DNA of 64,000 nt from Shimia sp. CNT1-13L.2 (GCF_024331145.1 NZ_JANDJO010000009.1:62001-126000); one strand, 5' to 3'. Positions 16,944-26,029 are shown, numbered from the stretch's first letter. Numbers and translations are program-made. The notes: generated by a model from the letters alone, not told the origin.

Positions 16944-17764
16944 GACGCTTCAGCTGGTTCAACGCAACCTCTCTGACCCTCGGCTTCGCCTTTCTCTACC
17001 TGCCGATGGTGATCCTTGTGATCTACAGCTTCAATGCGTCAAAGCTGGTCACCGTCTGGGCCGGGTTCTCGACCAAATGGTACGGCGAACTGCTCCAGAA
17101 CGATGCCTTCCTTGATGCGGCATGGGTCACCGTGAAGGTGGCGGTCATGAGTTCCACCCTTGCAACGGTTCTGGGCACGATTGCGGCCATTGTCATGATC
17201 CGCGCAGGGCGGTTCTACGGGCGCACCCTGTTCTCGGGCATGATCTATGCGCCTCTCGTGATGCCCGAAGTCATCACCGGCCTGTCGTTGCTGCTTTTGT
17301 TCATTGGCATCGGGCTGGATCGCGGTGTGCTGACCATAGTACTTGCGCATACGACCTTTTCGATGTGCTACGTGTCGGTGGTCGTGTCCTCGCGCCTCGT
17401 CAGTTTCGACCAGTCGCTCGAAGAGGCGGCGCTTGATCTGGGATGCTCGCCGTTTCAGGCTTTCCGCCTCGTGACCCTGCCCATCATCGCGCCTGCGGTG
17501 ATCTCGGGATGGCTTCTGGCCTTCACCCTGTCGCTCGACGATCTGGTGATCGCATCCTTCACGGCCGGTCCGTCGGCAACGACCCTGCCAATGAAAATCT
17601 GGAGTTCGGTACGTCTGGGTGTCAGCCCTGAAATCAACGCGCTTTCAACCCTGATGATTGCCGTCGTGACCCTTGGTGTGATCAGCGCCTCGATCATCTC
17701 CAAGCGCGGTGCCGTCAAACAACAGCGCGAAGAGCAGGCAGCGGAACGCGCAGAGGCGGAATGA
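16940..17764 (+). CDS. potI: Polyamine ABC transporter permease (PotI/PotC-like)
   Basis: A 274-residue permease of normal family length with about six transmembrane helices. The EAA loop is SLEEAALDLGCSPFQAFRLV then TLPIIAPAVISGWLLAFTLS, and LSLDDLVIASFTAGPSATTL is the hallmark PotC/PotI segment. It overlaps the PotH-like gene upstream and the FAD oxidase gene downstream by 4 bp each, so transporter and oxidase are translated as one coupled unit. The C-terminal tail is a charged Glu/Arg-rich helix. Confidence 0.94.
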   Translation: MRRFSWFNATSLTLGFAFLYLPMVILVIYSFNASKLVTVWAGFSTKWYGELLQNDAFLDAAWVTVKVAVMSSTLATVLGTIAAIVMIRAGRFYGRTLFSGMIYAPLVMPEVITGLSLLLLFIGIGLDRGVLTIVLAHTTFSMCYVSVVVSSRLVSFDQSLEEAALDLGCSPFQAFRLVTLPIIAPAVISGWLLAFTLSLDDLVIASFTAGPSATTLPMKIWSSVRLGVSPEINALSTLMIAVVTLGVISASIISKRGAVKQQREEQAAERAEAE

Positions 17765-19086
17765 CCCGCCTCTGTCACCCCTTCTCCTATGGCAACGGCC
17801 CGGTTGAGCATTGTTTCTGGAACGAAACGGTGCCCGATCCGGGCCTCGCATCCCTTTCAGAGGACATAAACGCCGAAGTCGCCGTGATCGGCGCCGGATT
17901 CACCGGCCTCTCTGCGGCGCTACATCTGGCCGAAGCGGGCGTCGATGTCGTGGTTGTGGACGAGAAACAGCCCGGTTGGGGCGCGTCCGGTCGCAACGGC
18001 GGGTTCTGCTGCCTCGGCGGCTCCATGCTGGGCGCAAAAGAGATGATCAAGCGCCACGGCGAGGACGCCGCGAGGGACTATGCTCTCGTTGAACGCGACG
18101 CCGTCGATCTGGTCGACGCAACAATCGACCAGCTTGGTCTGGACGTTGACCGCCATTCGGAAGGCGAAACCATTCTGGCCCATCGCAAACGCGACTATGC
18201 GGGGTTCGCCACCTATGCCGAGAGTCTTGCCCATCTGCATGGCCAAAAGCCGCAGGTCATCCCGCAAGCAGAACTTCGCGAACACGGAATGGGTGGCAAT
18301 TTTCACGGGGCAATGACCACCCCCATCGGCTTTGCCCTCAACCCGCGAAAATATGTCATCGGCTTGATGGACGGTGCCTTGGCCGCAGGCGCGCGCATTT
18401 TCGGGAATACGTCCGTAACTGGTATGGAAACAGGCAATGGCACGCATACGCTCACCACGCCCAAGGGGCGCATTACGGCCAAAAAGGTGATCCTTGCCAC
18501 CAACGGGTATTCCAGCGAAACCCTGCCGAACTGGATGGCAGGCCGCTATCTCCCCGCGCAATCAAGCGTGATTGTCACCCGCCCGCTTAGCATCGAAGAA
18601 CGCGAGGCGCAGGGCTGGACCACGCATCAGATGTGCTACGACACCCGCAATCTCCTGCACTATTTCCGCCTGATGCCAAACGGCCAGTTCCTGTTCGGGA
18701 TGCGCGGTGGGCTGGCGACCTCAGCAGGCGTGCACCACAAGATCAGGGCCAAGATCCGCCGCGATTTTGAGCGCATGTTCCCGGCATGGGCGCATGTTGA
18801 AACGCCGTGGTACTGGTCGGGGTTCGTCTGCCTCTCGCCCGACCTCACCCCTTTCGCGGGGCCCGTCCCGGGCGCGGACGGTCTGTTTGCCGGGTTTGCC
18901 TATCATGGCAACGGCGTCGCGATGGGCAGCTATTGCGGTGCGCTGCTGGCCAACCGGATTCTCGGCCGCGCGACCCTGCCCTCTTCTGCGGTGATCGAGA
19001 CGCCTCCCCGTCGCATGCCGGGCGGGCGCTTTCGCAGGTTGGCAATGTGGCCCGCCTACCTCGGATTCGCGCTGGCAGACTTGTAG
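17761..19086 (+). CDS. puuB: FAD-dependent amine oxidoreductase (DAO family, PuuB-like)
   Basis: A 441-residue flavoprotein. The Rossmann dinucleotide motif VIGAGFTGLSAALHLAEAG (GxGxxG at 44-49) is followed by the acidic strand end VVVVDE and WGASGRNGGFC, typical of D-amino-acid-oxidase-fold enzymes such as gamma-glutamylputrescine oxidase PuuB. GLFAGFAYHGNGVAMGSYCG near the C-terminus is the second FAD contact region. Translational coupling to a polyamine importer supports oxidation of an imported amine or its gamma-glutamyl conjugate. No puuA-like glutamine-synthetase-family gene is in view, so the direct substrate is open. Its 3' end overlaps the convergent kinase gene by 31 bp. Confidence 0.85.
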   Translation: MTRLCHPFSYGNGPVEHCFWNETVPDPGLASLSEDINAEVAVIGAGFTGLSAALHLAEAGVDVVVVDEKQPGWGASGRNGGFCCLGGSMLGAKEMIKRHGEDAARDYALVERDAVDLVDATIDQLGLDVDRHSEGETILAHRKRDYAGFATYAESLAHLHGQKPQVIPQAELREHGMGGNFHGAMTTPIGFALNPRKYVIGLMDGALAAGARIFGNTSVTGMETGNGTHTLTTPKGRITAKKVILATNGYSSETLPNWMAGRYLPAQSSVIVTRPLSIEEREAQGWTTHQMCYDTRNLLHYFRLMPNGQFLFGMRGGLATSAGVHHKIRAKIRRDFERMFPAWAHVETPWYWSGFVCLSPDLTPFAGPVPGADGLFAGFAYHGNGVAMGSYCGALLANRILGRATLPSSAVIETPPRRMPGGRFRRLAMWPAYLGFALADL

Positions 19087-19892
19087 GCTGCGGCGATTTC
19101 AAGCCCCTGAACCTCTTCGTATTCCGTGCGTCCACGTTCGGCCTGCCACTGGCAATATGCAGCCATGCGCCAATGGTAGAAAGGGGCAAGCGCCGCGTAG
19201 CGCGCCGTCACCTCGGGACAGTCATAGGCCTCCATGAAGGCTGCGACTTCAGCATCCCTCAACGGCTTGCCGCGGTACAGGCTTTGCATCGCAGGCGACA
19301 GAAAGATCGCGATATCCTCGCAGGGATCTCCTACCGCCGGGCATTGCCAGTCAATCAAATGCAATCCACCAGCATTGTGGATCAAGTTCCCCGGAACGAT
19401 ATCACAGTGCAGCAGGCAGGAACGCCCCGACGGTGCAACAGGGTCTTCAGCTGGCGACGTGTCGATATGGTCGGTCCGAACGCATTTCGAAAGGATCGTT
19501 CGCGTGTGTTCGATCACCGCTTCAGACCCGTCCGCAACAGATCGCAATCCCTGCAATGGCGCACGCATGTGCAGTTTTTTCATCAACTGCGCCGGCCCAG
19601 CCGTATCTTCTGTCCAGACCTGTCCCTGAATGTGGCCATAAATGTTGCACGCACCCGCTGGGGTTCCGATTTGCACCACAAGCCGGGGTGCAAGCCCCGA
19701 TCCGTCAAGCTCTTGCAACAAACGCGCCTCTGCATCGGGCGCATTAGGGAACAAGGGATTCTCTGCCACGCCGGAATAGAGTTTCACGACGAGGTCACCA
19801 TCCTGCAAGTGCAACCGCCAAGCGGAATTCGTACGCCCTCCGGACAGGAATTCCCATTCCGCGACCGCCGCCTCGGGTGCAATATTGGCCAC
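19056..19892 (-). CDS. APH/choline kinase-family phosphotransferase
   Basis: A 278-residue small-molecule kinase of the aminoglycoside phosphotransferase/choline kinase fold. The catalytic loop is LLHCDIVPGNLIHN (His-x-Asp...Asn) and the metal-binding motif is LIDWQCPAVGDPCEDIAIFL. The N-terminal lobe has SGGRTNSAWRLHLQDGDLVV. The start is a GTG at 19892 with no clear ribosome-binding site, so the true start is uncertain. It lies tail-to-tail with the FAD oxidase, overlapping 31 bp. Possible substrates include choline, ethanolamine or an amine related to the neighbouring catabolic genes; this is inference. Confidence 0.8.
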   Translation of the reverse strand: MANIAPEAAVAEWEFLSGGRTNSAWRLHLQDGDLVVKLYSGVAENPLFPNAPDAEARLLQELDGSGLAPRLVVQIGTPAGACNIYGHIQGQVWTEDTAGPAQLMKKLHMRAPLQGLRSVADGSEAVIEHTRTILSKCVRTDHIDTSPAEDPVAPSGRSCLLHCDIVPGNLIHNAGGLHLIDWQCPAVGDPCEDIAIFLSPAMQSLYRGKPLRDAEVAAFMEAYDCPEVTARYAALAPFYHWRMAAYCQWQAERGRTEYEEVQGLEIAAAYKSASANPR

Positions 19893-19998
19893 AGACGCGA
19901 CAAGAGCCGCTGGCGGATTTTGTCCGATGGTCTTCAGAGTCCCGATCCACTTTTTGAGGATGTGGGACGCTAAGTCAGTTGGTTTCGTCCCGCAAGCC

Positions 19999-20643
19999 TC
20001 AGATCGGCATTCTCACACCCAAAACGTCTTCAGCCCGTGTCACCGCCCCGCCTTCCAGATGAAGTTCGACCCCAGAGGCACCTATCCGCGCCTCCCTAAC
20101 CTTGCTGTGCAGCGCCAAGGTCTCGGCGCCCAACAGGTTGTCACCGGTAAAATCCTCGACCTCGAGGCGGAAAAGACCGGGGTCCGCGGATGCACCCGTC
20201 GTCAGGTCCCCGTTCCAAGTAACCGTTTCAGCTTCAAACGGGACAATGGCGCGGTAGACTTCTACACCATCTGCATCCCGAACCACGAGCTCCCGACGAT
20301 CCGCATAGGGGCTTTCTGACAACTCGGCCGAAATCTCGCCAGACTCGAAATAGACCGGTGCGTGGGAAAGCACGTCCATGCCAACCCATCCCGCAAGTTG
20401 CGAAACCCCGGTAGACGCAAGCCGCGCCTCGATGGATGTCAGCAGGTCATTGGTCAAAACCTGCTGTTCCACCGCGGAAAAATTCGCAAGCTGCGCCGCA
20501 AAATCCGATGCCTCAACCGGGTTCAACGGATCCTGATTCTGCATCTGGACGGTGAGCATCTTGAGAAATGTTTCATAGTCCGATGAATTTGCCGGCCCGC
20601 GCTGCACCGGTTGCGAAATCGACCCTGTGGTTGCTGTCTCCAT
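19999..20643 (-). CDS. flgD: Flagellar hook-capping protein FlgD
   Basis: A 214-residue scaffold that caps the growing flagellar hook and is exported by the flagellar type III system. The N-terminal export and conserved region includes DYETFLKMLTVQMQNQDPLN, then ASDFAAQLANFSAVEQQVLT, the strongest FlgD signature. The C-terminal part has a FlgD Ig/Tudor-like region (VSQLAGWVGMDVLS; ETVTWNGDLTTGASADPGLF). It follows fliK by 9 bp on the same strand and is the second gene of a fliK-flgD unit. Confidence 0.95.
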   Translation of the reverse strand: METATTGSISQPVQRGPANSSDYETFLKMLTVQMQNQDPLNPVEASDFAAQLANFSAVEQQVLTNDLLTSIEARLASTGVSQLAGWVGMDVLSHAPVYFESGEISAELSESPYADRRELVVRDADGVEVYRAIVPFEAETVTWNGDLTTGASADPGLFRLEVEDFTGDNLLGAETLALHSKVREARIGASGVELHLEGGAVTRAEDVLGVRMPI

Positions 20644-20652
20644 GACCCTGCC

Positions 20653-22740
20653 TCACATCCGAATGTCCATACCACCGCCGACCACATACCGAGCCGGGGC
20701 AGACACAAGCGGATCCTCATCCGCCATGTCACCTTCGATCTCAGGACCAAGGCCGGCAGACCTGACTTGCGCGTCTCCTTCCGGTGCGCGATCCCCGAAG
20801 GCAAAGGAAATGCTGCTGTACCCGATGTCCTGCAAATCCTGCTGCAGCTGCTCAAGGTGACGGCGGATAAGCTCTTCCGTACCCTGGCGCTCGGCCTGAA
20901 TGACCACGGTCATCTGGCTTTCGCTTCCGGCTAGAACCATGCGCACCCTGCCCAGCTCCTCTGGCCGCAGGGCCAGTTCGACAACGCCATTGCCGCGCGT
21001 CTGAATTACTTCCGCAAGCTGCTGCGTAACAAGGCGGCCAGCGGCAGGATCATTTGAGATGGACGCGGCCGCCATTTTGATTGTGCCTGCCTCGGCGCGT
21101 GGCTGAAGTGGCGTTTCAAGTATCCCAACAGGGTTTCCTTCGGGCCGGGCAGGTGCATCAGCGACAAAGTCTAAGGCCTTGCTCACAGGCGTCACCGGAG
21201 CGGTCTGCCCTCTCTCAATGTTCTGAACCTGTGCCTCTGACGGCGCGCGCGCAGTGGGCAAAAGGGTCTCCTGCGCCCCTTTGGAGGCGGGTTCATCTGG
21301 CATTGCTTTCGCTATGCCGGTCGCAGCCTCTTTTGGTGCCGCCGCAGTCAGAGTGCGCCCGGGTGGTACGGTGACTTTGGGTCCAGATGCTGGCCCAGCA
21401 GGCTTGGGGCTTTCACCTTCAACACTTGGCGGTTTTGGCGCTTTCGCGGTCAAATCTCTGAACGTTGCGCGCTCGGCCACATATGTTTGGCGGGCACCAA
21501 CAGGAACAATTTCTCGGGACATCAACGCCCCCTGCGCCCCTGTCATCGGGCTCGCCATGGCAAGCCTCTCACCCTCGGGGAGAGAGGCCCTGTGTGCCGC
21601 GCCCCCGACCATTCTACTGTTTCTTTCGACAGCCATCCCAGCATCGGAACCAGAGGGGGCAAAGACCCCCATATCGGAAACCAAAGTGCCCGCTTTCTCC
21701 CGCAACACCGTACGTGAAACTCTGACGGGCGCCACCGCAACCTCGTGCTCGCGCGCCCGTGGAACAGGCCCAGCACCATTGGGAGTTTCCTGGTCAGAGA
21801 GAACTGGTCTCGAGTCTACCAAGGCACCTTCCAAATCGGTCCGAAGCCCTTCGGCCCTGGCATGGCAAATTTCGCCCTTTGCTGCCCTCTCTTGCTGAGC
21901 AACTCCCCGTATTGGCAGGCCCATGTCTCGTGAGACCAAGGCCTGCACATCTCTTGGCACATTGCCTGACGGTCCCGTGTCAGAGGTCTGCGCAGGAGGC
22001 CAAGTTTCATCCGGGACAGCCGCCAGTATCCTATTCGAGGGCGCGGCGTCGCGAATCGGGCTCTGATCCGCCCTCACCGCGGACGTCCTCAACATGGGAA
22101 AACCGTGGCGGCTTTCCGAATCAGGCGGAATGGGTGTCTTCGCCCCCATCGTTGCATCCGACTCATTTTGCGAAACGGCCAGGAGTGCTGCTGGTGGCTG
22201 CCACCCCTCGATACCCTCAGGATGCGTGCTCTTCGGCATCGCTGGCGGGGTTTCGAAAATTCCCTCGGCCTTGGATGCTGCATTGGCCAACGGCCCGTCT
22301 GTCACCTGCATCAGGTGGGGCACAGGGTGCGTGATGCCGACGCTCTGCTCTGGAAACCGAGTCATTTCCGCCTCCAGCACAGCGTTTTCCCGACCTTCTG
22401 AAGTTTCTGCGTCAGGCGCAGAATTCAGAGCCTCGACCGGCCCGATATCTGCAATAGGCTGATCATTTGTACCGCCCGTCAAACCACCGTTCTCCGCGAT
22501 CGGACCCGCTTCTTCATCTGGTGCACGAGGGTCCGACGCAGGGCGAACATACAGGGTATCCTCATCCTCGGAAGCTCCTGCAAAGGCGTCCGCATCCAGC
22601 TCGTCAGGCGTCGCGTGAATCTCCCAGATCTCGTCAAAAGCCGGTTCTCCGGTGCTACCGGCGTGGCTTGGGAGTGGCACCCCACCCTTCCCGTTTTCAG
22701 AAGGGGCGCCCGTCACTTGCGAAAGCAGCAATTGGATCAT
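20653..22740 (-). CDS. fliK: Flagellar hook-length control protein FliK
   Basis: About 695 residues. The first ~550 residues are low-complexity and Pro/Ala/Glu/Ser-rich, without recognisable domains, as expected for the FliK ruler region. The C-terminal ~120 residues form the Flg_hook domain (QLAEVIQTRGNGVVELALRP, then EELGRVRMVLAGSESQMTVV and RQGTEELIRRHLEQLQQDLQ). FliK measures hook length and switches export specificity through FlhB. The ATG at 22740 has GGAG eight bases upstream and is preferred to a GTG at 22779. It is divergent from the rod-binding gene, with a CtrA-like box between them. Confidence 0.9.
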   Translation of the reverse strand: MIQLLLSQVTGAPSENGKGGVPLPSHAGSTGEPAFDEIWEIHATPDELDADAFAGASEDEDTLYVRPASDPRAPDEEAGPIAENGGLTGGTNDQPIADIGPVEALNSAPDAETSEGRENAVLEAEMTRFPEQSVGITHPVPHLMQVTDGPLANAASKAEGIFETPPAMPKSTHPEGIEGWQPPAALLAVSQNESDATMGAKTPIPPDSESRHGFPMLRTSAVRADQSPIRDAAPSNRILAAVPDETWPPAQTSDTGPSGNVPRDVQALVSRDMGLPIRGVAQQERAAKGEICHARAEGLRTDLEGALVDSRPVLSDQETPNGAGPVPRAREHEVAVAPVRVSRTVLREKAGTLVSDMGVFAPSGSDAGMAVERNSRMVGGAAHRASLPEGERLAMASPMTGAQGALMSREIVPVGARQTYVAERATFRDLTAKAPKPPSVEGESPKPAGPASGPKVTVPPGRTLTAAAPKEAATGIAKAMPDEPASKGAQETLLPTARAPSEAQVQNIERGQTAPVTPVSKALDFVADAPARPEGNPVGILETPLQPRAEAGTIKMAAASISNDPAAGRLVTQQLAEVIQTRGNGVVELALRPEELGRVRMVLAGSESQMTVVIQAERQGTEELIRRHLEQLQQDLQDIGYSSISFAFGDRAPEGDAQVRSAGLGPEIEGDMADEDPLVSAPARYVVGGGMDIRM

Positions 22741-22788
22741 CTCGGATTCTCCGGTCAAGTCAGTCGCCGCAACACTCACCTCTCAAGG

Positions 22789-22803
22789 TTACCACTTCTT
22801 TAC
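22789..22803. promoter_or_regulatory. CtrA-like box in the fliK / rod-binding gene divergent region
   Basis: TTAC (22789-22792), seven bases, TTAC (22800-22803): correct CtrA half-site spacing with one mismatch in each half-site. It lies between the two divergent flagellar transcription units. Confidence 0.35.
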
Positions 22804-22852
22804 CGCTTACAAGGCAGATTGGATGAAACCGCATCAAATTGGAGGTATCGCC

Positions 22853-23134
22853 ATGAGGGCTGTTGCCGAACCCGCCCTGCCCATCCATCACACCCCGACG
22901 GATCCGCGCCTCATGCAGGCTGCACAGGAACTCGAAGCCAGCTTTCTTGCGGAAATGCTGAAACACTCCGGACTTGGGAAACTCCCCGAAAGCATGGGTG
23001 GGTCCGAAGGAGAAGAACATTTTCAGTCTCTGTTCTTGCAGGAACAGGCAATGGTCATGGTCCGTGCCGGGGGCATCGGGCTTGCGGAAAACATCTATCA
23101 GTCTCTGAAGGAGCGTACGGATGAGCGCCCTTGA
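22853..23134 (+). CDS. Rod-binding protein (FlgJ N-terminal-domain type)
   Basis: A 93-residue protein corresponding only to the rod-binding domain of FlgJ, without the muramidase domain, as is usual in alphaproteobacteria. Diagnostic stretch: LMQAAQELEASFLAEMLKHS, followed by FQSLFLQEQAMVMVRAGGIG and LAENIYQSL. It probably assists rod assembly through the peptidoglycan layer. The ATG at 22853 has a strong GGAGG eight bases upstream; the frame is open further left but that part overlaps fliK antisense. It overlaps the next gene by 14 bp. Confidence 0.9.
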   Translation: MRAVAEPALPIHHTPTDPRLMQAAQELEASFLAEMLKHSGLGKLPESMGGSEGEEHFQSLFLQEQAMVMVRAGGIGLAENIYQSLKERTDERP

Positions 23135-23480
23135 AACACATGCCTTGTTTGAAAAGCTCGAAACCCTTCTCGACCAGGAAAAGCAAGCTCTGGCCAATGG
23201 CGCGCTGGGAGACATCAAGCTGATTCTCGACCAGAAATCTGGCCTTCTTGAACAGCTGGAGGCGCTTGATGACACCTCCCGCCCCGATCTGGCAGGTCTC
23301 TATGAGAAGGTGTCGGTGAACCAGCGGCTTCTCGACAGCGCCCTGCGCGGCGTTCGGCAGGTGGCCGACCGTATGGCCACCTTGCGGCGCGTCAGAACAA
23401 CCTTGGAAACCTACAATTCCAACGGAGAGAAATCCGATCTCTCCATCTCCACGACCCGCAAACTGGAGAAGCGCGCCTGA
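23121..23480 (+). CDS. FlgN-like flagellar chaperone
   Basis: A 119-residue, mostly helical protein (long predicted coiled coils at about 5-50 and 65-100). Its size, heptad-rich N-terminus (LFEKLETLLDQEKQALANGA), position after a rod-binding gene and before flagellin fit the FlgN export-chaperone family, which delivers hook-associated proteins FlgK and FlgL. Sequence similarity within this family is weak, so the call rests on context and helical pattern. It overlaps the rod-binding gene by 14 bp, implying coupling. Confidence 0.65.
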   Translation: MSALETHALFEKLETLLDQEKQALANGALGDIKLILDQKSGLLEQLEALDDTSRPDLAGLYEKVSVNQRLLDSALRGVRQVADRMATLRRVRTTLETYNSNGEKSDLSISTTRKLEKRA

Positions 23481-23515
23481 TTTGTCTCAAATCCGGCTTT
23501 TTCTAGATGAGCGGC

Positions 23516-23530
23516 TTAGCACTCCATTAG
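23516..23530. promoter_or_regulatory. CtrA-like box upstream of the flagellin fragment
   Basis: TTAG (23516-23519), seven bases, TTAG (23527-23530), one mismatch per half-site to TTAA-N7-TTAA, about 150 bp before the flagellin ATG. A stem-loop GGGCGC-AAAA-GCGCCC at 23644-23659 lies in the leader just before the start. Confidence 0.3.
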
Positions 23531-25074
23531 CGAATTGAGCGCCATTGTCGCGGGGCATCCCGTGCGGATGGCGCCGTACCCAAACATGGGCCGGCACTTG
23601 TCAGAACGACACTCGTCACCGCCGAAAGGCGGGTTTGTTCAACGGGCGCAAAAGCGCCCTTTCCCTGAAAAGGAAGTGCCATGTCCAGCATACTTACCAA
23701 CACCAGCGCAATGGTTGCGCTGCAGACCCTGAAGGCCGTGAATTCCAGCCTCTCGACAACGCAAACCCAGATTTCAACCGGCAAACGCGTTGGCGACGCC
23801 CAGGATAATTCCACGGTTTGGATCACCTTGGCATTGGTGCTGTAGGCGCGCTGGGTCTGGATCATGTCGGTCAACTCGCCCGCGACATCTGTGGCCGATT
23901 CCTCGCGGGCATAGGCGACGATGTCACCGGTCGGCCCGTCGCCCGCGTTCCACAGGAAATACGATCCGCTTTCCGGCGACGGCAGATAGGTCTGGTGATC
24001 CATCGCCACCATTCCGTTGGGATTGGGCAGGTCCACCAGTGGCACCTGGAAAATCGTCCGCGTGATGCCGGTATCAAAGAAGGCATGCACAAATCCGTTT
24101 TCATCAACCTCGACCGAAGTCATGTTGCCCACCGGCGAGCCGTCCTTGGCGATCTGAAGCGGCGCAAAGGAATCCGACAGCTGTGTCAGGCCATCCCTTT
24201 CGCCCAACCGTCCAATGTTGATCTCCATCGGCCCGCCTGCGACGGTGGCGATCAGGCTGCCGGTGGCAGGATCATAGGTGCCGCCCGACGTGGTTGTCAC
24301 CGACATCAGCGTACCGCCGCCGGTGCGGCTGTCTTCGAACACCATCGTGTATTCGCCCACCACAGCCCCTCCCGAGGCGGAATCGGTGATCACCATGGTC
24401 CACTCGTTGGATTCACCCGTCGCTGGCACGGTTGGCGTAAAGGTAAAGGCAAGGTTTTGCGACCGGCCCAAGTTATCAAAATACTCGACCGAAAGCTCTT
24501 CGCTGGTCCCGGCCGAAGAGGCATCCGTCGAGGTCGCAGGCAGGTTCAGGCCCAGTGTCATCTGCGTCGTCGGATCGCCGGTCAGCTGGTTCACGTTGAT
24601 CTGCACCGGTTTCAGACCATCGCTTGTGTCACGCGGAAAGGTCGGCACGGTGCCGTCGGGATTGGCAGGCCAGCCCATCAGAACAAGCCCCGATTCCGAC
24701 GTCAGATACCCCTTGGCATCCGTGCGAAACGAGCCGGTTGTCGTCAGCAGCATCTGCTCGGAGCCATTGCCGACCGCCACTTCTGACGCCAGCGCCACCG
24801 GCAGCATGCCACGTCCGCGCACCGCAAGGTCGGTTGGATTGGATGTCGACAGAAGGGCGCCGCGTTGATCGATCAGGCGCTGGTTCGTGACCCGGACACC
24901 ACCCGCGGAATAGGTGCCGCCATTGCCGGAAATGACCATCGAATGGAAATCGGATTCCATGCGTTTGTAGCCAAAGGTCGACGAGTTCGCGATGTTGTCG
25001 GAGATGGCTGCAAGTCTGCTCGCGTTGACCGAAAGTCCCGCGACCCCTGCGTTTAGTGAGGAAGAAATGGTCAT
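23527..25074 (-). pseudogene. flgE: Flagellar hook protein FlgE, C-terminus replaced by read-through
   Basis: From the start at 25074 the protein is a normal FlgE for about 421 residues. It has the N-terminal D0 region ISSSLNAGVAGLSVNASRLA with AISDNIANSSTFGYKRMES, a central hook domain, and C-terminal ELTDMIQTQRAYSTNAKVIQTV. At position 23812 homology ends, where FlgE proteins usually have about ten more residues (VDDML...). The frame instead runs 94 codons through antisense flagellin and leader sequence to a stop at 23527. The last D0 helix is thus altered, and hook function is probably impaired. An extra upstream frame to 25113 is not homologous. flgK, flgL and flgI, expected next, are missing from the window. 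Confidence 0.88.
23681..23845 (+). pseudogene. fliC: Flagellin FliC, only the first ~47 codons, cut by an inverted junction
   Basis: From the ATG at 23681 (AGGAAG upstream) the frame reads MSSILTNTSAMVALQTLKAV, then NSSLSTTQTQISTGKRVGDA and QDNSTVW. This is the canonical alphaproteobacterial flagellin N-terminal D0 helix. After Trp47 the homology stops. Seven unrelated codons follow and a TAG ends the frame at 23845, so over 80% of flagellin is absent. From about 23822 onward the DNA is the 3' end of flgE in opposite orientation. The truncated product could not polymerise. Whether the break is a real genomic inversion or an assembly artefact cannot be told from the sequence. Confidence 0.9.
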
Positions 25075-25131
25075 GAACACGCCTTTCTGCTGCGTCGATT
25101 GGTGTCGACACAACAGTTAGGACAGCCGCAC

Positions 25132-25146
25132 TTAACACCCGGCTAA
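25132..25146. promoter_or_regulatory. CtrA-like box upstream of flgE
   Basis: On the minus strand TTAG-N7-TTAA (complement of 25132-25146), one mismatch to the CtrA consensus, 58-72 bp before the flgE start and between motB and flgE. Confidence 0.35.
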
Positions 25147-25161
25147 TAGATAAAATCTTCC

Positions 25162-25983
25162 TCACTTCCCCTGGGGGTCACGCAGCAGGATCACCTCGAT
25201 CCGGTTGTTGCGCGCCGCGCGCGGATCGCGATCCACCAACTCCCGATCCGCATGCCCCGCCACCCGTGCGATGCGCTCTGCCACGACTCCGCCTTCTTCA
25301 ATCAAACTACGCACGCGATCGGCCCGCGCCGAGGACAGGGGCCATGACATGTCATGCGCCACGGCCTTGGCCTCGGATGCCACATGGCCCTCGATCGCCA
25401 TCCGGTTGCGCACCAGATTTGCCGCCTCTGCAATGATGTCCAGAATGATCCTGAGATCGCCGGTTTCCCTGTCGGAACGTGTCTCGAAAAGGGGCCGATC
25501 AGGCAGATCGAACACCTCGATCACCAGCCCTTCATCGGTCTGGCGCGTCACCACGTGTTTCAGGGCATTGTCGAGCGCCATGCTCTCGCCACCCTGCCCA
25601 AGCAGCAACTCTTCCACCTCTTCAAGCCGGCTGTCCTCTCCCGACTGGGCCGTGCCGTCCGCCTCGATTTCCGACACGATGGCCACCCCACCGGTACCCG
25701 ACCGCGCAAGCAGCTGCTCTTCGAAAATACTATTGCCGCCGAACATCTCTTCACCACCGCCCGACACCCGATTGACGGCCACCGTCGGATTGAAATAATC
25801 CGCAATCCCCTTGCGCTGTTTCTCGGTTGTTGCGTTCAACAGCCACATCAACAGGAAGAACGCCATCATTGCGGTCACGAAATCGGCATAGGCCACTTTC
25901 CAGGCACCCCCATGATGCCCGTCGCCCACAACGTTCTTCTTCCGTTTGATGATGACCGGAGCCGCATTGCTTTGCGTACTCAT
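25162..25983 (-). CDS. motB: Flagellar motor stator protein MotB
   Basis: A 273-residue inner-membrane protein with one N-terminal transmembrane helix. The helix begins after WKVAYADFVTAMMAFFLLMW; the Asp in YADFVTAMMAFF is the proton-binding residue of the stator channel. The C-terminal OmpA/MotB domain (about 140-270) binds peptidoglycan through the motif in AGHADRELVDRDPRAARNNR (usual TDxxP...SxxRA...NRRxE pattern). It lies directly upstream of flgE, as in related flagellar clusters. motA is not in the window. Confidence 0.93.
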   Translation of the reverse strand: MSTQSNAAPVIIKRKKNVVGDGHHGGAWKVAYADFVTAMMAFFLLMWLLNATTEKQRKGIADYFNPTVAVNRVSGGGEEMFGGNSIFEEQLLARSGTGGVAIVSEIEADGTAQSGEDSRLEEVEELLLGQGGESMALDNALKHVVTRQTDEGLVIEVFDLPDRPLFETRSDRETGDLRIILDIIAEAANLVRNRMAIEGHVASEAKAVAHDMSWPLSSARADRVRSLIEEGGVVAERIARVAGHADRELVDRDPRAARNNRIEVILLRDPQGK

Positions 25984-26029
25984 CTCACCACCTGTTACTC
26001 ACCCGCTAGCAGGCCTAGCACCCGGCGTC

